A stretch of 64,000 nt of DNA, taken from positions 496,001-560,000 of the forward strand of contig CAWHHO010000006.1 in assembly GCA_963829135.1 (NCBI GenBank). Direction: 5' to 3'. The notes beneath the pieces were generated by a model. That model was not told the origin of the DNA, did no database searches, and was given only the letters and a program-made list of their open reading frames with translations. Source of the DNA: Kumtagia sp963829135 (lineage in GTDB: Bacteria; Pseudomonadota; Alphaproteobacteria; Rhizobiales; Rhizobiaceae). Of the stretch, positions 25,591-33,492 are shown one piece after another (within the stretch, counting starts at the first letter, position 1; each line of letters opens with the position of its first letter). The position numbers and the translations under genes are program-made.

Positions 25591-25740
25591 TCAGAAGCTT
25601 TGCCGGCGACGTATCCCGAAGCCCCGCTCCTGATCGGTTCTCTGCTGGAGTTTGATCCTCTCGGCTTCCTCGCGCAGGCCGAGTGCGGTGCCGATAAGCA
25701 TTACGAGGGTCATTGCGGTGGCGAGCATATAAATCATCAT
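25591..25740 (-). CDS. small single-span membrane protein, 49 residues
   Basis: A short frame beginning MMIYMLATAMTLVMLIGTAL then GLREEAERIKLQQRTDQERG: one hydrophobic helix of about 18 residues followed by a charged tail. ATG 25740 is preceded by AGGAGA with 7 bases of spacing, an optimal ribosome site (an ATG at 25737 is also in frame). The layout (N-terminal helix, charged amphipathic tail) is typical of small membrane proteins that bind a larger complex, but I do not recognise the family. It sits alone, convergent with the TPR-methyltransferase. Confidence 0.6.
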   Translation of the reverse strand: MMIYMLATAMTLVMLIGTALGLREEAERIKLQQRTDQERGFGIRRRQSF

Positions 25741-26016
25741 GGCGCGGTCTCCTGCGCTTTCAAACGCAGATGTCGAAAATTTGTTTCATATATGGTCGTC
25801 ATGGTGATGAATCCCACATGAACCTTTCGTGAGCCGGCGGTGAACCGGCTCCGTAAAACGGATTTATGGTTACCGCATCCCTTCGCAACAACCGGAGCAT
25901 TCTCTACTCGTGCCGCGAGGCGGGGCCGCGCGTACCATTGTGGGCTCGGACATGCTAGCCGTCTCGTCTCGAAACCCCTGTACAGTTTCGGGCCACATGC
26001 AGTAGAAGCACCGGCC

Positions 26017-26517
26017 ATGACAGAACGCGTCTCGATTTATGCCGGCTCCTTCGACCCGTTGACCAACGGGCATCTGGACGTGCTCAAGGCGTCGCTGACT
26101 GTTGCAGACGTGGTCTACGCGGCCATCGGCATCCACCCCGGCAAGAAGCCGCTATTCTCGTTCGAGGAGCGCGTCGAACTCATTGAGGAGGCAGCCAGTG
26201 CGGAGTTCGGCAACGACGCGAAGCGGATCAAGGCCGTTTCGTTTGACGGGTTGGTGATACAAGCGGCCCGCCACGTCGGTGCATCCATTATGATCCGCGG
26301 GCTGCGAGATGGCACCGACCTCGACTATGAAATGCAGATGGCCGGAATGAACGAGACCATGGCTCCGGACCTGCAAACCGTATTTCTGCCGGCGAGCCCT
26401 TCGGTGCGCACCATTACTGCCACACTCGTCCGCCAGATCGCGTCAATGGGCGGAGATATTCGTCCCTTCGTGCCGCCGGCGGTTGCCGCGGCGCTCACCA
26501 GCAAGTTCAAGTCCTAG
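26017..26517 (+). CDS. coaD: pantetheine-phosphate adenylyltransferase
   Basis: 166 residues; catalyses ATP + 4'-phosphopantetheine to dephospho-CoA + PPi, the penultimate step of CoA synthesis. The nucleotidyltransferase motif GSFDPLTNGH (T16-H19 as the TxGH signature) is at the N-terminus, SFEERVELI and the IRGLRDGTDLDYEMQMA core follow, and the C-terminal SPSVRTITATLVRQIASMGGD corresponds to the ISSTxVR motif. Start ATG 26017, the only start that gives the family's length. Followed by the two cyclophilin genes 11 bases downstream, the common rhizobial order. Confidence 0.95.
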   Translation: MTERVSIYAGSFDPLTNGHLDVLKASLTVADVVYAAIGIHPGKKPLFSFEERVELIEEAASAEFGNDAKRIKAVSFDGLVIQAARHVGASIMIRGLRDGTDLDYEMQMAGMNETMAPDLQTVFLPASPSVRTITATLVRQIASMGGDIRPFVPPAVAAALTSKFKS

Positions 26518-26528
26518 CGGAGAGTTCT

Positions 26529-27110
26529 ATGTCTTTCAGGAAAATGGCCACAGCCTTCGCCGTGATCGGCGCATTGCTTGCATCCTTCCCGCTCTGGGCC
26601 GCTGCGCCTGACAACACCATGATCATCACGCTGAAAGATGGCGACGTCACCATCGCACTACGGCCTGATATCGCACCGAAGCACGTCGAACAGATCAAGA
26701 AACTGGTAAGGGAAGGCGCCTACGACAATGTTGCATTTCATCGCGTTATCGATGGTTTCATGGCGCAGACTGGCGACGTTCAGTACGGGGATATGAAAGA
26801 CGGATACAACGCGGCGATGGCCGGTACCGGCAGCTCACAACTTCCCGATCTGCCGGCAGAGTTTTCTCAGGAGACCTACAAGCGGGGCATCGTCGGCATG
26901 GCGAGGTCCAGTGATCCTAACTCTGCGAACTCACAGTTCTTCATCATGTTTGCACCAAACCCCGGACTCGACGGCCAGTACACTATTGTCGGCGAAGTCG
27001 AGAGCGGCATGGAATTGGTAGACAAGGTCAAGAAGGGCGATGGCGGAAACGGTGAAGTCACCGACCCGGATCGGATGATCAAGGTTCGCATCGCGTCGGA
27101 CAACAAGTAA
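26529..27110 (+). CDS. ppiA: exported cyclophilin-type peptidyl-prolyl isomerase
   Basis: 193 residues. The first 24 (MSFRKMATAFAVIGALLASF then PLWAAA) form a Sec signal peptide, so the enzyme acts in the periplasm. The cyclophilin core shows VAFHRVIDGFMAQTGD (catalytic Arg in FHR), ARSSDPNSANSQFFIMFA and PGLDGQYTIVGEVESGMELVD. It accelerates cis-trans isomerisation of X-Pro bonds in folding envelope proteins. It is followed 53 bases later by a cytoplasmic paralogue, a duplicated pair typical of rhizobia and Brucella. RBS GGAGAG is 5 bases before the ATG. Confidence 0.93.
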   Translation: MSFRKMATAFAVIGALLASFPLWAAAPDNTMIITLKDGDVTIALRPDIAPKHVEQIKKLVREGAYDNVAFHRVIDGFMAQTGDVQYGDMKDGYNAAMAGTGSSQLPDLPAEFSQETYKRGIVGMARSSDPNSANSQFFIMFAPNPGLDGQYTIVGEVESGMELVDKVKKGDGGNGEVTDPDRMIKVRIASDNK

Positions 27111-27163
27111 TGCTCATTCGGCCGCCGATGGGGTCGGAGCCGACAATCAAAAAGGAAAGTTGA

Positions 27164-27676
27164 ATGGCCGAGATCAAGGATCGCGAGCAGGCGCTCATAA
27201 TGGAAACGACCAAGGGGAAGGTCGTCATCGAACTGTTCCCGGATTTGGCGCCGGGGCACGTCGCACGCATCAAGGAACTGGCGCGTGAAGGTGCCTATGA
27301 TGGCGTGGTGTTCCACCGCGTTATCGATGGTTTCATGGCGCAGACCGGCGATGTGAAGTTTGGCAAATCGGGCGGCGCCTCGTTCAACCCCAGCCGGGCG
27401 GGCATGGGCGGATCGGACAAGCCGGATCTGAAGGCGGAGTTCTCCAACATGAGCCACGGTCGTGGCACGTGCTCGATGGCCCGTTCGCAGAACCCGAATT
27501 CGGCCAATTCGCAGTTCTTTATCTGCTTCGACGACGCCGGCTTCCTGAACCGGCAGTACACGGTTTGGGGCCAGGTGATCGAAGGCATGGATAATGTTGA
27601 TAAAATCAAGCGCGGCGAGCCGGTGCAGGATCCCGACAAGATCGTGTCAATGAAAGTCGCTGCGGACGTCAAGTGA
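27164..27676 (+). CDS. ppiB: cytoplasmic cyclophilin-type peptidyl-prolyl isomerase
   Basis: 170 residues without a signal peptide. Cyclophilin motifs VVFHRVIDGFMAQTGDVKFG, SMARSQNPNSANSQFFICFDD and FLNRQYTVWGQVIEGMDNVD are all present, including the catalytic Arg, Phe and Gln. The Trp in TVWGQV is the position that gives cyclosporin sensitivity in eukaryotic enzymes only in a different context, so nothing is inferred from it. It lies directly downstream of the exported paralogue and shares about half of its core sequence, a clear tandem duplication. RBS AAAGGAAAG before ATG 27164. Confidence 0.93.
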   Translation: MAEIKDREQALIMETTKGKVVIELFPDLAPGHVARIKELAREGAYDGVVFHRVIDGFMAQTGDVKFGKSGGASFNPSRAGMGGSDKPDLKAEFSNMSHGRGTCSMARSQNPNSANSQFFICFDDAGFLNRQYTVWGQVIEGMDNVDKIKRGEPVQDPDKIVSMKVAADVK

Positions 27677-27801
27677 TGAGACGGGCGCTCGCTGCATCGG
27701 GACTTGCGTGCGCCCTTTCGCCTGCGCTTGCGACCGGCGATATCGCTCATACAAAGACGCTCGCTGGAAAAGGGCGCACCTGTTCAGCCGTTGGGACTTA
27801 G
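27676..27801 (+). CDS. possible 41-residue exported peptide
   Basis: A short frame whose ATG overlaps the ppiB stop (TGATG). It reads MRRALAASGLACALSPALA then TGDIAHTKTLAGKGRTCSAVGT: a signal-peptide-like start with ALA cleavage site and one or two cysteines. No Shine-Dalgarno sequence is visible and the frame is short, so it may be chance; it occupies the ppiB-queA gap. Confidence 0.22.
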   Translation: MRRALAASGLACALSPALATGDIAHTKTLAGKGRTCSAVGT

Positions 27802-27810
27802 CTGAACCGT

Positions 27811-28887
27811 ATGAAGGTTGATCTGTTTGATTTCGACCTTCCGGAAGAGCGGATTGCCCTGCGCCCGGCAGATCCGCGCGATTCTGCGCGGCTTCTGGTT
27901 GTGCGCCCCAATGCCAAGCCTGCAGACATGTCTGTCCGCGACCTGCCACATCTGCTGCAGCCTGGCGATGCCCTGGTCTTCAACGACACAAAGGTCATTC
28001 CCGCGCAGTTACGCGGCATCAGACGCCGCGGCGAGGCGCAAGCTCATGTCGACGCCACTCTGCATATGCGTGTCGCGGACGACCGCTGGCTGGCGTTTCT
28101 TCGGCCCGCCAAGCGGGTCTCCGAGGGCGACCGTATCAGTTTTGGTCACGATGAAACGGCGTGCCTGCTTGGCGCTCTGAACGCCACGGTGGCTGAGAAG
28201 CGCGATGCCGGCGAAGTGTTGCTTGCCTTTGATGTCTCCGGCGTTTTCCTGGACGAAGCGTTGCATGCGGTCGGTCACATTCCATTGCCGCCCTACATAG
28301 CGTCGAAGCGCGACGATGACGTGCGCGACCTGACCGACTATCAGACTGTCTATGCGCGCGAGGAGGGCGCGGTTGCGGCCCCGACCGCAGGACTGCACTT
28401 TACGCCCGAGCTTCTTGCGGCGTTGGATCGCCGGGGCATTGAACAGCATTTCGTGACCTTGCATGTCGGCGCCGGTACATTCCTGCCGGTGAAGGCTGAC
28501 GATACAGCTGACCACAAGATGCATGCCGAACGTGGCACAGTCTCAGCGCAGACCGCAGGGGCGCTCAACGCCGTCAGAGAACGGGGAGGGCGGATCGTGG
28601 CGGTCGGCACAACCTCGCTTCGCCTGCTGGAAAGCGCCGCGCGAAACGATGGCAAGGTCGATGCATGGGCCGGCGAAACCGCAATCTTCATCACGCCAGG
28701 CTATCGTTTCAAGGCCGTCGACATACTCATAACCAACTTCCATCTGCCCCGCTCGACCCTGTTCATGCTGGTTTCAGCCTTCGCCGGACTGGAAACCATG
28801 CGCAACGCCTATCAGCATGCGATCGCCAGCGGCTACCGCTTCTACTCCTATGGCGATGCCGGTTTGCTGTTTCGTAGCGGCGCTTAG
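27811..28887 (+). CDS. queA: S-adenosylmethionine:tRNA ribosyltransferase-isomerase
   Basis: 358 residues; transfers and isomerises the ribosyl group of SAM onto preQ1-modified tRNA to make epoxyqueuosine. Typical segments: N-terminal VDLFDFDLPEERIALRPADP and RLLVVRP, VFNDTKVIPAQLRG, PLPPYI, the YQTVYAREEGAVAAPTAGLHFT signature, VTLHVGAGTFLPV, and FKAVDILITNFHLPRSTLFMLV near the C-terminus. Complete and of normal length. It works with Tgt, encoded 530 bases further on with a GFA-type gene on the other strand in between. Cytoplasmic. Confidence 0.95.
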   Translation: MKVDLFDFDLPEERIALRPADPRDSARLLVVRPNAKPADMSVRDLPHLLQPGDALVFNDTKVIPAQLRGIRRRGEAQAHVDATLHMRVADDRWLAFLRPAKRVSEGDRISFGHDETACLLGALNATVAEKRDAGEVLLAFDVSGVFLDEALHAVGHIPLPPYIASKRDDDVRDLTDYQTVYAREEGAVAAPTAGLHFTPELLAALDRRGIEQHFVTLHVGAGTFLPVKADDTADHKMHAERGTVSAQTAGALNAVRERGGRIVAVGTTSLRLLESAARNDGKVDAWAGETAIFITPGYRFKAVDILITNFHLPRSTLFMLVSAFAGLETMRNAYQHAIASGYRFYSYGDAGLLFRSGA

Positions 28888-28898
28888 AACGCCGCACG

Positions 28899-29291
28899 TT
28901 AGAACCAGTAGTCCGCCACGCAGCGCCCGTCGCGCGGCAAGTCGGCGAATGTCAGCAAACCGTCGAAATGATCGATCGGCAGGCCGGCGACAGCCTCCGG
29001 TTCTGCTAGCCGGACATTCACGGCGATACGTCTGCGCCCCTCGGTGTCGCAATGGTTGGAGCGCCAGAAAGCCACACAACCGCACTCTGGACAGAAATGG
29101 AAGCTGAGATGCGCTTCTCCGCGTGCATACGCGCGCGTCTCGCCGGATACGCTGATGTCCTCGCCTTCATGCCCGTAAATCCAAAGCGCGCCATAGCGGC
29201 GGCAGACGGTGCAGTTGCAGGCGGTTGCTCCGCCCGGAGTTCCGTCGAAGCGCCAGTGAACGCCTCCGCAATGGCAAGAACCTTCGATCAT
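28899..29291 (-). CDS. GFA/CENP-V domain zinc protein
   Basis: 130 residues, glutathione-dependent formaldehyde-activating (GFA/CENP-V) fold. Zinc-ligand cysteines are in GSCHCGGVHW (C6, C8), TACNCTVCRRYG and FHFCPECGC, the full set for the two-zinc family. The family includes the Paracoccus Gfa protein, but most small members have no proven reaction, so a formaldehyde role should not be assumed. It interrupts the queA-tgt order on the opposite strand. A start at 29291 (MIEGSCHCGG) fits the family. Cytoplasmic. Confidence 0.85.
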   Translation of the reverse strand: MIEGSCHCGGVHWRFDGTPGGATACNCTVCRRYGALWIYGHEGEDISVSGETRAYARGEAHLSFHFCPECGCVAFWRSNHCDTEGRRRIAVNVRLAEPEAVAGLPIDHFDGLLTFADLPRDGRCVADYWF

Positions 29292-29419
29292 GATCGTATA
29301 TTCGGTGAGTAGCCATCTTCCTCGCCGGGAAAATATCGAGCCTATTCAAGGCCGGCAAGAGCGGCGGCGGACAAACCATTCCGATTGTACAACCCGGTCG
29401 CGACCGCTATTGGCGAAGC

Positions 29420-30544
29420 ATGAGCGAAACCTTCTCATTTTCTGTAATCGCCACTGACGGCAATGCACGGCGCGGCACTATTTGTATGCCGCGCGGCACG
29501 ATCCGTACGCCCGCGTTCATGCCGGTGGGGACGGGTGGCACCGTTAAGACCATGTATATGGACCAGGTCCGGGAGCTTGGTGCGGACATCATCCTCGGCA
29601 ATACCTATCACCTGATGCTGCGACCTGGCGCGGAACGCGTGGCGCGGCTTGGGGGACTGCATCATTTCGCGCGCTGGCCTCATCCGATCCTGACCGATTC
29701 CGGCGGCTTCCAGGTGATGTCGCTAGCCAAGCTGCGCAAGCTTAACGAGGCTGGTGTGACGTTCCGTTCGCATATCGACGGTGCCGCCTACGAGATGTCG
29801 CCCGAGCGTTCAATTGAAATTCAAGGTTTGCTCGGCTCCGACATCCAGATGCAGCTGGACGAATGTGTGGCCCTGCCTGCGAAGGACGAGGAGATTGAGC
29901 GCGCAATGGAACTGTCGCTACGCTGGGCGGAACGATGTCGCATCGCTTTTGGCGACCAACCAGCCAAAGCGATGTTCGGGATTGTACAGGGCGGCGACAA
30001 GCCTCTCTTTCGGCGCCGCTCGGCGCAAGCGCTAAAGGCGATGGATTTGAAGGGCTATGCGGTCGGCGGTCTGGCGGTTGGGGAGCCGCAAGCCGTCATG
30101 CTCGACATGCTGGAGGTCACCTGTCCGGAATTGCCGACTGAAAAGCCACGCTACCTTATGGGCGTCGGAACGCCGGACGATATTGTCAAATCGGTGGCGC
30201 GCGGAATCGACATGTTCGACTGCGTTATGCCGACCCGTGCCGGCCGCCACGGTCTCGCCTACACAAGGCGCGGCAAGGTCAACCTTCGCAACGCGCGCCA
30301 TGCCGACGATCCCCGTCCTCTGGACGAAGAAAGCGACTGCCCGGCCGCGCGTGACTATTCCCGAGCTTACCTGCATCACCTTGTTCGGTCACAGGAAGCG
30401 CTCGGCGCGATGCTTCTGACGTGGAACAACCTCTCTTACTATCAGAACCTGATGGCGGATGTGCGTGCGGCGATCGGAACCGGCACATTCACAGCACGCT
30501 CGTCTGAGATCGCGGAAGAATGGGCGAGGGGCGACTGGCCGTAG
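29420..30544 (+). CDS. tgt: queuine tRNA-ribosyltransferase
   Basis: 374 residues; exchanges guanine-34 for preQ1 in tRNAs with GUN anticodons. Seen: GTIRTPAFMPVGTGGTVKTM, ILTDSGGFQVMSLA (Asp general base), FGIVQGGD, YAVGGLAVGEP and FDCVMPTRAGRHG (Asp nucleophile). The C-terminal zinc region reads LDEESDCPAARDYSRAYLHHL: where well-studied Tgt enzymes have C-x-C-x-x-C (PECDCxxCRNYSRAYLHH), only the middle Cys is present (S-D-C-P-A-A), so the classical zinc site lacks two ligands. Otherwise complete, and its pathway partner queA is nearby. Confidence 0.93.
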   Translation: MSETFSFSVIATDGNARRGTICMPRGTIRTPAFMPVGTGGTVKTMYMDQVRELGADIILGNTYHLMLRPGAERVARLGGLHHFARWPHPILTDSGGFQVMSLAKLRKLNEAGVTFRSHIDGAAYEMSPERSIEIQGLLGSDIQMQLDECVALPAKDEEIERAMELSLRWAERCRIAFGDQPAKAMFGIVQGGDKPLFRRRSAQALKAMDLKGYAVGGLAVGEPQAVMLDMLEVTCPELPTEKPRYLMGVGTPDDIVKSVARGIDMFDCVMPTRAGRHGLAYTRRGKVNLRNARHADDPRPLDEESDCPAARDYSRAYLHHLVRSQEALGAMLLTWNNLSYYQNLMADVRAAIGTGTFTARSSEIAEEWARGDWP

Positions 30545-30584
30545 GTGGACCGCAAGCTTGCTTGTCGAACGTTGCACGTCCCGT

Positions 30585-30866
30585 TCAATCTGCCCAATCT
30601 TTGCCCATGGCGAACGCGGACTATCAAAATGTTCCCATCGCTTTGATTCGGTAGACAACGAGATGAGCTTTAAAAGGGTGGACCCGAATTGGTGGCGACA
30701 ATTCCAGCCGTTCTCGCGCCATCCTGGGACTGCGCGCAAGCAGATCAAAATTGCAAACAATTCGGCATGATAACGTCTCGCTTGGATGGGGGCCGAACGC
30801 GCGAATTCCCTCAGTCGCGATCCCAAGTACATCTTCTTCCGCATCAACGGAAAGGCGAAACCCCAT
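30585..30866 (-). pseudogene. RelE/ParE-family toxin, broken by about four frameshifts
   Basis: The minus strand encodes a ParE-type protein in pieces: MGFRLSVDAEEDVLGIATEG and IRAFGP, then IQARRYHAELFAI in a second frame, then DLLARSPRMARERLELSPPI and RVHPFKAHLVVYRI in the first, then ILIVRVRHG in a third, ending KDWAD with TGA at 30585-30587. Each junction needs one base (extra C at CCCCC, missing T after ATTTT, missing G, extra G), about 94 residues when repaired. RelE/ParE toxins block translation or gyrase. Just upstream, a 20-codon tail DELFAIALARAENARIKR with TAA overlapping this ATG (TAATG) looks like the end of an antitoxin whose front is missing. Confidence 0.55.
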
Positions 30867-30920
30867 TAGCGTTTGATGCGCGCATTTTCCGCTCGGGCCA
30901 ACGCGATTGCGAAAAGCTCG

Positions 30921-31337
30921 TCACGTGCTCAGCGTGTTCGACGCGCGCAGGCTAACGCCGGTGATCTTGTACTGCCCGTCAGGTTGCAGTTCCAACGTGT
31001 AAATGGCCTCATAGTCCTTGCCGTCCGGGCCGACGACCAAAACCTGCTGAACGATCTGGGCGACGCCCATCTCTTCGACTTTGCCGAATGAATAGCTACG
31101 CGGCTTGTACACGGGTTGATACGCGCCGGTGACCATCGACATAAAGGAATCGACGGTCGGGAAAATGCGTTGAATGCTAGGCCCGGCGTAGCTGTATGCG
31201 GTACGGTTGTCGCCGCGCGAGAATGCCTTGATCTGTGCGTCGATAGTCTTCTGCGCGTTCTCGATTTCTGCATCACCGGCAAATGCTTCGACAGTGAAAA
31301 GTGGAACCAGAATCAAAACGAAAACCCAGCGGGACAT
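30921..31337 (-). CDS. DUF4864 family exported protein
   Basis: About 138 residues. A Sec signal peptide (MSRWVFVLILVPLFTVEAFA then GDAEIE) is followed by a single alpha+beta domain of the DUF4864/NTF2-like type: AQKTIDAQIKAFSRGDNRTA, YAGPSIQRIFPTVDSFMSMV, YKPRSYSFGKVEEMG, QQVLVVGPDGKDYEAIYTLE. Function unknown; probably periplasmic. ATG 31337 is chosen over two upstream in-frame ATGs because AGGATGG lies 5-6 bases in front. Its stop overlaps the remnant antitoxin frame of the broken ParE gene, so the toxin relic lies directly behind it on the same strand. Confidence 0.75.
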   Translation of the reverse strand: MSRWVFVLILVPLFTVEAFAGDAEIENAQKTIDAQIKAFSRGDNRTAYSYAGPSIQRIFPTVDSFMSMVTGAYQPVYKPRSYSFGKVEEMGVAQIVQQVLVVGPDGKDYEAIYTLELQPDGQYKITGVSLRASNTLST

Positions 31338-31580
31338 GGACGCCATCCTAAGCACAGTGCTTGGTTACGGAGATGATACGCGCTTCCAACGGTGATGGTT
31401 TCATCGAATCGTACTTCAATTTTGAGCGCCGTTGCCCAAAGCATTCGCAAATGGGCGTGGCATCCTGCCCTGCTGTAATGCAATCGACGGATTATGATCG
31501 TTACGAGCTCTTAAAATGCCGTTTCCACTTGCTTTTCTGCCCGTGACGCTTTTGAAATGCACGCATAGGGGAGTTCACGC

Positions 31581-32993
31581 TTGGTTGCGTTTGATGAAAT
31601 GTCGCCGGAAAAAACCGGCATTCGCAGGCCGTATTTCGGTTATGACAGCTGGCTAAAGGAACAGGACACTGCTCGCCTGTCGCAGAAGATGCGGGACGCA
31701 GAGCGGGTATTCCGAAAGACCGGTATCACCTTTGCCGTCTACGGCGAGGCCGAATCCGCCGAGCGGCTTATCCCGTTCGACATCGTGCCGCGCATTATTT
31801 CCGGGAATGAATGGCGCCGCCTCACCCAAGGCATCGAGCAGCGCGTACAAGCGCTCAACGCCTTTCTGGATGACATCTACCATCGACAGGAAATCCTCAA
31901 GGCAGGGCGCGTGCCGAAGGAACTCATTGCCAACAATGTTGCCTTCCTGCCGGAAATGATTGGCGTTAGGCCACCGGGGGGAGTTTATACGCACATCATC
32001 GGCGTCGATATTGTTAGGACAGGTGAGGACGAGTTCTTTGTGCTCGAAGACAACGCACGCACACCGTCTGGCGTTTCCTATATGCTGGAAAACCGCGAGA
32101 CGATGATGCAGCTCTTCCCGGAGCTGTTCCAGCGTGTAAAGGTTCGACCCGTCGAGGACTATCCAAAGCTCCTTCGTCAGTCGCTGGCGGCCGTCCGTCC
32201 GCAGAATGTCAGCGGCAACCCGACGATTGCTGTGCTCACGCCCGGCCTCTTCAATTCCGCCTATTTCGAGCACGCGTTCTTGGCCGACCAGATGGGCGTG
32301 GAATTGGTGGAAGGCGAGGACCTGCGCGTCGTGGATGGCCACGTGGCGATGCGTACGACGCAAGGCTACAAGCAGATCGACGTGCTCTATCGCCGCGTCG
32401 ATGATGCGTTCCTGGATCCGCTGACCTTCAATCCGGATTCGGCACTCGGCGTGCCAGGTATCATGGACGTTTACCGGGCGGGGAATATCACGATCGCCAA
32501 TGCTCCCGGCACGGGAATAGCAGACGACAAAGCGATCTATTCCTATATGCCCGACATCGTGGAATTTTATACCGGGCGCAAGGCAATCCTCGGCAATATT
32601 CCGACGTGGCGCTGCTCGGAACCGGATAGCCTGAGATATGTCCAGGAGCATCTTTCAGAGCTTGTCGTGAAAGAGGTCCATGGCTCCGGCGGATACGGCA
32701 TGCTGGTTGGCCCCGCCGCCTCGAAGAAAGAGCGGGAGGACTTCAGCAAGAAGCTCGCCGCGAACCCGTCAAATTATATTGCGCAGCCGACGCTTTCGCT
32801 TTCCACCTGCCCGATCCTCACGGAAAAAGGTCTCGCCCCGCGCCACGTCGATCTCAGGCCGTTCGTGCTCGTGTCCGACCGAATCGATATCGTCCCAGGA
32901 GGACTGACCCGCGTTGCGCTGAAAGAAGGATCTTTGGTGGTGAACTCCTCCCAAGGGGGCGGAACAAAGGATACCTGGGTGTTGGATGATTGA
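31581..32993 (+). CDS. circularly permuted ATP-grasp type 2 protein
   Basis: 470 residues, the DUF404/DUF407 circularly permuted ATP-grasp family. Motifs: FAVYGEAESAERLIPFDIVPR, GGVYTHIIGVDIVRTGEDEF, VLEDNARTPSGVSYMLENRE (metal/ATP site Glu-Asn), YMPDIVEFYTGRKAILGNI and VKEVHGSGGYGMLVGPAA. The family is predicted to ligate amino acids or peptides, forming an amide bond with ATP. It is the first gene of an operon with alpha-E, transglutaminase and an Anbu-type protease, a linkage described by comparative genomics. The start is TTG at 31581, 8 bases after GGGGAG; an ATG at 31596 is an alternative. Confidence 0.88.
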   Translation: MVAFDEMSPEKTGIRRPYFGYDSWLKEQDTARLSQKMRDAERVFRKTGITFAVYGEAESAERLIPFDIVPRIISGNEWRRLTQGIEQRVQALNAFLDDIYHRQEILKAGRVPKELIANNVAFLPEMIGVRPPGGVYTHIIGVDIVRTGEDEFFVLEDNARTPSGVSYMLENRETMMQLFPELFQRVKVRPVEDYPKLLRQSLAAVRPQNVSGNPTIAVLTPGLFNSAYFEHAFLADQMGVELVEGEDLRVVDGHVAMRTTQGYKQIDVLYRRVDDAFLDPLTFNPDSALGVPGIMDVYRAGNITIANAPGTGIADDKAIYSYMPDIVEFYTGRKAILGNIPTWRCSEPDSLRYVQEHLSELVVKEVHGSGGYGMLVGPAASKKEREDFSKKLAANPSNYIAQPTLSLSTCPILTEKGLAPRHVDLRPFVLVSDRIDIVPGGLTRVALKEGSLVVNSSQGGGTKDTWVLDD

Positions 32994-33002
32994 AAGGCAG
33001 TT

Positions 33003-33024
33003 GGCAGTTGGCAATAGGCAGTGG
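33003..33024 (+). repeat. left inverted repeat flanking the four-helix-bundle gene
   Basis: GGCAGTTGGCAATAGGCAGTGG, part of a longer GGCAGTTGGCA-type run beginning at 32996. Its right-hand partner at 33445-33466, in inverse orientation, matches at 18 of 22 positions. The repeat starts within 10 bases of the ATP-grasp stop. Confidence 0.65.
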
Positions 33025-33029
33025 CCCCG

Positions 33030-33424
33030 ATGGCAGAAATTGAGGCAAAACGCCCTGAAAGGACGATTGAATCCTACCGCGATCTTCGCGTCTGGGAATC
33101 CTCGATCGAATTGACCGTCGCCTGCTACAAGACAACGGAAAGCTTTCCGACTATCGAGACCTACGGACTAACATCGCAGATCAGGCAGGCGACAGCTCGA
33201 TTGCCGCCAACATCGCCGAAGGTTACGGTCGAGACAATACTGGTTCATACGTCCAGTTCCTTCGCGTCGCGCAAGGGTCACTGAAAGAATTGGAAACACA
33301 TATCGTTGTAGCGAGACGGATTGGGTATCTCCAATCGTCTTCGGAAAGCGAGATACTTCAGAAATGTGAGGAGGTGGGTAAGATGCTTCGGGCATTGATC
33401 CGCAGTCTCCAAAGGATGGTTTGA
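33030..33424 (+). CDS. four-helix-bundle protein of the 23S rRNA intervening-sequence (IVP) family, frameshifted
   Basis: About 131 residues when repaired. N-terminal RTIESYRDLRVWESSIELTV, then QIRQAG, and in the next frame DSSIAANIAEGYGRDNTGSY, VQFLRVAQGSLKELETHIVV and a final helix ending LRALIRSLQRMV. The SIAANIAEGYGR motif and four-helix pattern are diagnostic of the S23/IVP family. One base (G in GCGGAC) is missing near 33190. These small proteins are spread by intervening sequences of 23S rRNA and by loosely defined mobile units; their function is unknown. Here the gene, with flanking inverted repeats, splits the ATP-grasp and alpha-E genes that are normally adjacent. ATG 33030 is the best start; a GTG at 33021 is possible. 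Confidence 0.75.
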
Positions 33425-33444
33425 ATGGACTTACCTAGAGGCAG

Positions 33445-33466
33445 CTACTGCCCAATGCCCACTGCC
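33445..33466 (-). repeat. right inverted repeat flanking the four-helix-bundle gene
   Basis: CTACTGCCCAATGCCCACTGCC, the inverse complement of GGCAGTGGGCATTGGGCAGTAG, 18 of 22 positions identical to the left repeat. Further GCCCACT copies follow up to 33470. It ends 27 bases before the alpha-E start. Confidence 0.65.
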
Positions 33467-33492
33467 CACTTCCCCCTGCGCGGGACACCCTG

